64,000 nt of DNA. Origin: Flintibacter muris. GTDB taxonomy: Bacteria; Bacillota; Clostridia; Oscillospirales; Oscillospiraceae. Under the pieces are notes generated by a model. It made no database searches. It was not told the origin of the DNA and saw only the letters and a program-made list of their open reading frames with translations. Of the stretch, positions 61,706-64,000 are shown piece by piece. Made by a program: the position numbers and the translations under genes. Each line of letters begins with the position of its first letter. The first letter of the stretch is position 1. The stretch lies in contig NZ_CALPCP010000001.1 in the NCBI RefSeq assembly GCF_943192995.1, positions 248,001 to 312,000 of the forward strand, in the 5' to 3' direction.

Positions 61706-62770
61706 TTACAGCACAATCAAATCCTTGGGCGACCGGGTGATGTCCTCACAGCCGCCCTCCTTGAGAATGAGCACATCCTCGATCCGCACCCCAAGGCGCC
61801 CGGGGATATAGACCCCCGGCTCGGCGGAGATCACCGCCCCCACGGGCATAGGCCGGGTCTCCTTGGAGCTGGCGTTGGGGGACTCGTGGATGTCCACCCC
61901 CAGGGAGTGGCCAAAGCTGTGGGAAAAGTAGTCCCCATAGCCCGCCTCCTGGAGGACCCGGCGGGCGGCGGCGTCAATCTCCCGGCCGGTGACCCCCGCC
62001 CGGGCGGCGTTGATGCCCGCCTTCTGGGCGGCCAGGACGGCGGCGTACACCTCCTCCATCTCCGCGGTGGGGTGGCCCAGGGCCACAGTGCGGGTCATGT
62101 CAGAGCAGTAGCCCTCCACCTTGCAGCCAAAGTCCATGGTGATGAACATGCCCATGTCCACCACCTGGTCGCCGGGAACGGCGTGGGGCCGGGAGCCGTT
62201 GGCCCCCGCCGCCACAATGGGGTCGAATGACACCTTGTCCCCACCCCGGCTGAGCAGCTCATACACCAGCCGGGCGGCGATCTCCCGCTCCGTCATGCCG
62301 GGGCGGATGAAGTTGAGGATGGCCCGGAATGCCTCGTCGGTGATCTCCTGGGCCCGGCGCATCAGGGCCAGCTCCCCCTCGTCCTTGGCGGCCCGCAGGC
62401 CGTCCAGCAGCTTCTGGGCCGGGGTGAGGATGCCGGGCAGCTCCTGGGTGTACTTCCGGTGGCTGTCCACCGTCATGGCGCCGCTTTCAAAGCCGATATT
62501 GTGGAGCTTTTCCCCCTCAATATACTCCTTGGCAAAGGCCATATGCCCCTTCTCCGGGGTGGTGAGGACAATTTCCGCCCCCTGTATCTGCTCCCGGGCG
62601 GCCTCAATGTAGCGGCCGTCGGTGGAGTATTGGGCCCCGCTCCGGGTGACCAGCAGCAGGCCCTCCCCGTGAAAGCCCAGGGCGTAGCGCTCCCCGGACT
62701 CGCTGGTGATGAGCATGGCGTCCAGGCCGTACTCCGGCAGCTGGGCGGAAATTTTTTCAATGTGGTTCAT
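61706..62770 (-). CDS. Xaa-Pro aminopeptidase (M24B)
   Basis: A 354-residue cytoplasmic metallopeptidase that removes an N-terminal residue before proline. The creatinase N-terminal domain (1-130) precedes a pita-bread fold. Metal ligands are seen in MDFGCKVEGYCSDMTRT (two Asp), HSFGHSLGVDIHE (His), ISAEPGVYIPG (Glu) and VRIEDVLIL (Glu). This is the single-unit short form common in Firmicutes. Downstream of it is a family A repeat. Confidence 0.95.
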   Translation of the reverse strand: MNHIEKISAQLPEYGLDAMLITSESGERYALGFHGEGLLLVTRSGAQYSTDGRYIEAAREQIQGAEIVLTTPEKGHMAFAKEYIEGEKLHNIGFESGAMTVDSHRKYTQELPGILTPAQKLLDGLRAAKDEGELALMRRAQEITDEAFRAILNFIRPGMTEREIAARLVYELLSRGGDKVSFDPIVAAGANGSRPHAVPGDQVVDMGMFITMDFGCKVEGYCSDMTRTVALGHPTAEMEEVYAAVLAAQKAGINAARAGVTGREIDAAARRVLQEAGYGDYFSHSFGHSLGVDIHESPNASSKETRPMPVGAVISAEPGVYIPGRLGVRIEDVLILKEGGCEDITRSPKDLIVL

Positions 62771-62852
62771 AGTGATTGACTCCTCCCGGTCATTGTGATT
62801 GTACAGGGGTGGCCTTTGGCCCGTCCCACGGAAATCAATGTTCAGAACATCC

Positions 62853-62928
62853 TGTAGGGCGGGACGACTCGGCCCGCCGCAGGTTGGCGGGTTTTGCAGG
62901 CGGCGCGCCGGGGTCGTCGCGCCCTACA
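62853..62928. repeat. Dispersed 76-bp repeat, family C
   Basis: Ends TGTAGGGCGGGACGAC and GTCGTCGCGCCCTACA are inverted repeats with one mismatch. Internal ACGGCGCG and GGCCCGCCG regions form a central pairing. The right end contains the stop codon of the TIM-barrel gene. Confidence 0.7.
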
Positions 62929-63778
62929 GGCAGTTCTCATATATCCGTTTCATGGTCAGCGCGTCCTCCGCCTGGGTGCCGGCGGACTCGCAGATGAAGG
63001 TGGGCGACCACCCCCGGCGGGCGATTTCGGCGGCCAGGGGAGCCCAGTCCGGGCCGTAGCCGCCGTCGTCGTCGAAGGTGCGGTGGCACTTCTCCCCGCC
63101 CTTGGGGGTAAACTCAATGTGGGAGAAGTGGCTGTGGAAGGCGGAGGCCCGCTCTTGCCCCAGCACCTCCTCCACCCGGTCCAGCATGCGGCAGAAGGCC
63201 TCCTGGCCGTCGTCCGCCCCCAGAGAGCGGGCGTACAGGTGGCCGAAGTCGATACAGGGGACCAGCCGCCCGTCCAGAGTACACAGCTCCAGCACCTCGT
63301 CCAGGTCGCCCAGCTGGTTGATCTTGCCCATGGTCTCGGGACAGAGGGTGATCTGACCATACCCCTGTCCGTCACAGGCGGAGATCACCTCCGCCAGGGA
63401 CTTTTTCGCAATGTCCAGCGCCTCCCGCCGGCTGCGCTTCATCAGCGCCCCGGAGTGGATGATGACCCGTCCCGCTCCCATCCACCGGGCCACCTGACAG
63501 CCGGCGGTGATGTAGCCAATGGTCTTTTTCAGGGAATCCGGGTCCGGATTGGCCAGATTGATGAAGTAGGGGGCGTGGAGGGACAGAGAAATGCCAGCCG
63601 CCCGGGCGTTTTCGCCCACCTTTCGGGCGGTATCCTCCCCCACGTGGACCCCCTTGCCGCACTGGTACTCGTAGCAGTCCAGGCCGAAGCCGGCAATCCA
63701 CCCGGGGGCGGCCAGGGAGGATTTGTGGACTTTGGAAAAGCTGTCGCAGTTGCCCGCCGGGCCGAATATCGCGCTCAT
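62924..63778 (-). CDS. TIM-barrel protein of AP endonuclease family 2 (Nfo-like)
   Basis: A 284-residue metal-dependent TIM barrel resembling endonuclease IV. Motifs are FINLANP after SLHAPY, VIIHSGAL, LCPETMG, CIDFGHLYARS and HFSHIEF; these provide the His/Asp/Glu ligands expected for the trinuclear zinc site. The protein lacks part of the usual length of Nfo and is probably a divergent paralogue of unknown substrate. The stop codon lies within the family C repeat, and the start overlaps the next gene upstream by four bases. Confidence 0.8.
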   Translation of the reverse strand: MSAIFGPAGNCDSFSKVHKSSLAAPGWIAGFGLDCYEYQCGKGVHVGEDTARKVGENARAAGISLSLHAPYFINLANPDPDSLKKTIGYITAGCQVARWMGAGRVIIHSGALMKRSRREALDIAKKSLAEVISACDGQGYGQITLCPETMGKINQLGDLDEVLELCTLDGRLVPCIDFGHLYARSLGADDGQEAFCRMLDRVEEVLGQERASAFHSHFSHIEFTPKGGEKCHRTFDDDGGYGPDWAPLAAEIARRGWSPTFICESAGTQAEDALTMKRIYENCL

Positions 63779-64000
63779 ACAAAGGGCCTCCTTTTCCCCA
63801 GCAGGCGGAAGGGGGTCTCCACCGCGTAGCGGATGTACCGCCCCGGATTGCCCGCCAGACGGATGGGCTCCACCAGCAGGGGGGTGACCCCGGCGTTGTT
63901 GGCCCCCAGGGTGTCGGTAAAAATCTGGTCCCCCACCATAACGGTTTCCCGGGGCTTTGCCCCCATCCGCTCCATGGCCTGGAGGTAGCCCGCCCTTTTG
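63775..64000 (-). CDS. YqeG-family HAD phosphatase, C-terminal fragment
   Basis: Runs into the window from the right edge on the minus strand, about 75 residues visible. VMVGDQIFTDTLGANNAGV is HAD motif IV, and the segment LLVEPIRLAGNPGRYIRYAVETPFR is typical of YqeG (HAD IIIA). The start is outside the window. It overlaps the TIM-barrel gene by four bases, so the pair is an operon. Confidence 0.85.
   Translation of the reverse strand, partial: KRAGYLQAMERMGAKPRETVMVGDQIFTDTLGANNAGVTPLLVEPIRLAGNPGRYIRYAVETPFRLLGKRRPFV

Overview
The window is GC-rich chromosomal DNA with Gram-positive style signals: purine-rich GGAGG ribosome sites, TTGACA/TATAAT promoters, a T-box leader, LexA with a GAAC-N4-GTTT type operator, ECF transporter genes next to truA, SLH-domain surface proteins, and a DivIVA-like coiled-coil protein. 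Gene content and base composition fit a gut-type Clostridia, most likely the Oscillospiraceae group (Flavonifractor/Oscillibacter-like). That placement is inference from gene families; no rRNA or tRNA gene is present to confirm it.

Layout. 1-8.7 kb: end of a U32 peptidase, a recombinase relic, a GH13 glucosidase, an FAD protein, a lone tyrosine integrase, an ATP-grasp ligase and two esterases. 9-14.2 kb: TfoX-C protein, GNAT, a broken metallophosphoesterase, beta-CASP hydrolase, DUF975 protein, Nudix and lexA. 14.5-19.5 kb: an alanine-type T-box leader, then a lipoprotein, a small unknown gene, alaS and three small genes. 19.6-28.7 kb (minus strand): ClpE-like unfoldase, CvpA, DUF5711, truA, ecfT, ecfA2, ecfA1 and a methyltransferase. 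28.8-35.3 kb: coiled-coil protein, purA, an SLH-anchored S41 protease and two COG0523 GTPases, one with a huge His-rich loop and one fused to a DUF1980-like domain. 35.4-39.8 kb: a chemoreceptor with a sigma-28-like promoter, followed by a very large flagellin-like protein. 40-44.2 kb: hbd and a Gtr-type glycosylation operon. 44.2-48 kb: conjugative-element relics around an SLH protein. 48-56.7 kb: ilvA, rpe, recR, sfsA, an EamA transporter, an HD protein and several unknowns. 56.8-60.5 kb: a GlnK/GlnL-like two-component system directly before a GltS glutamate symporter. 60.5-64 kb: queH, SLOG, Xaa-Pro peptidase, a TIM-barrel AP-endonuclease-like protein and a YqeG-like phosphatase.

The gaps between genes are filled by at least three families of short dispersed palindromic repeats. 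Family A (about 110-140 bp) is made of hairpins ending in GCCTCCCTC/GAGGGAGGC and sits at gene ends. Family B (about 100-145 bp) is MITE-like: imperfect terminal inverted repeats enclose GGCGGCCAAAGGCCGCC palindromes. Family C is exactly 76 bp in both copies, with TGTAGGGCG termini. Scattered gene relics (serine recombinase, sigma factor, small element ORFs) suggest repeated visits by integrative elements, now decayed.

No CRISPR array, tRNA, rRNA or intact mobile element was seen. The best candidates for undescribed biology are the flagellin-like giant protein beside the chemoreceptor, the T-box leader whose first genes are not the synthetase, the paired metal GTPases, and the repeat families.
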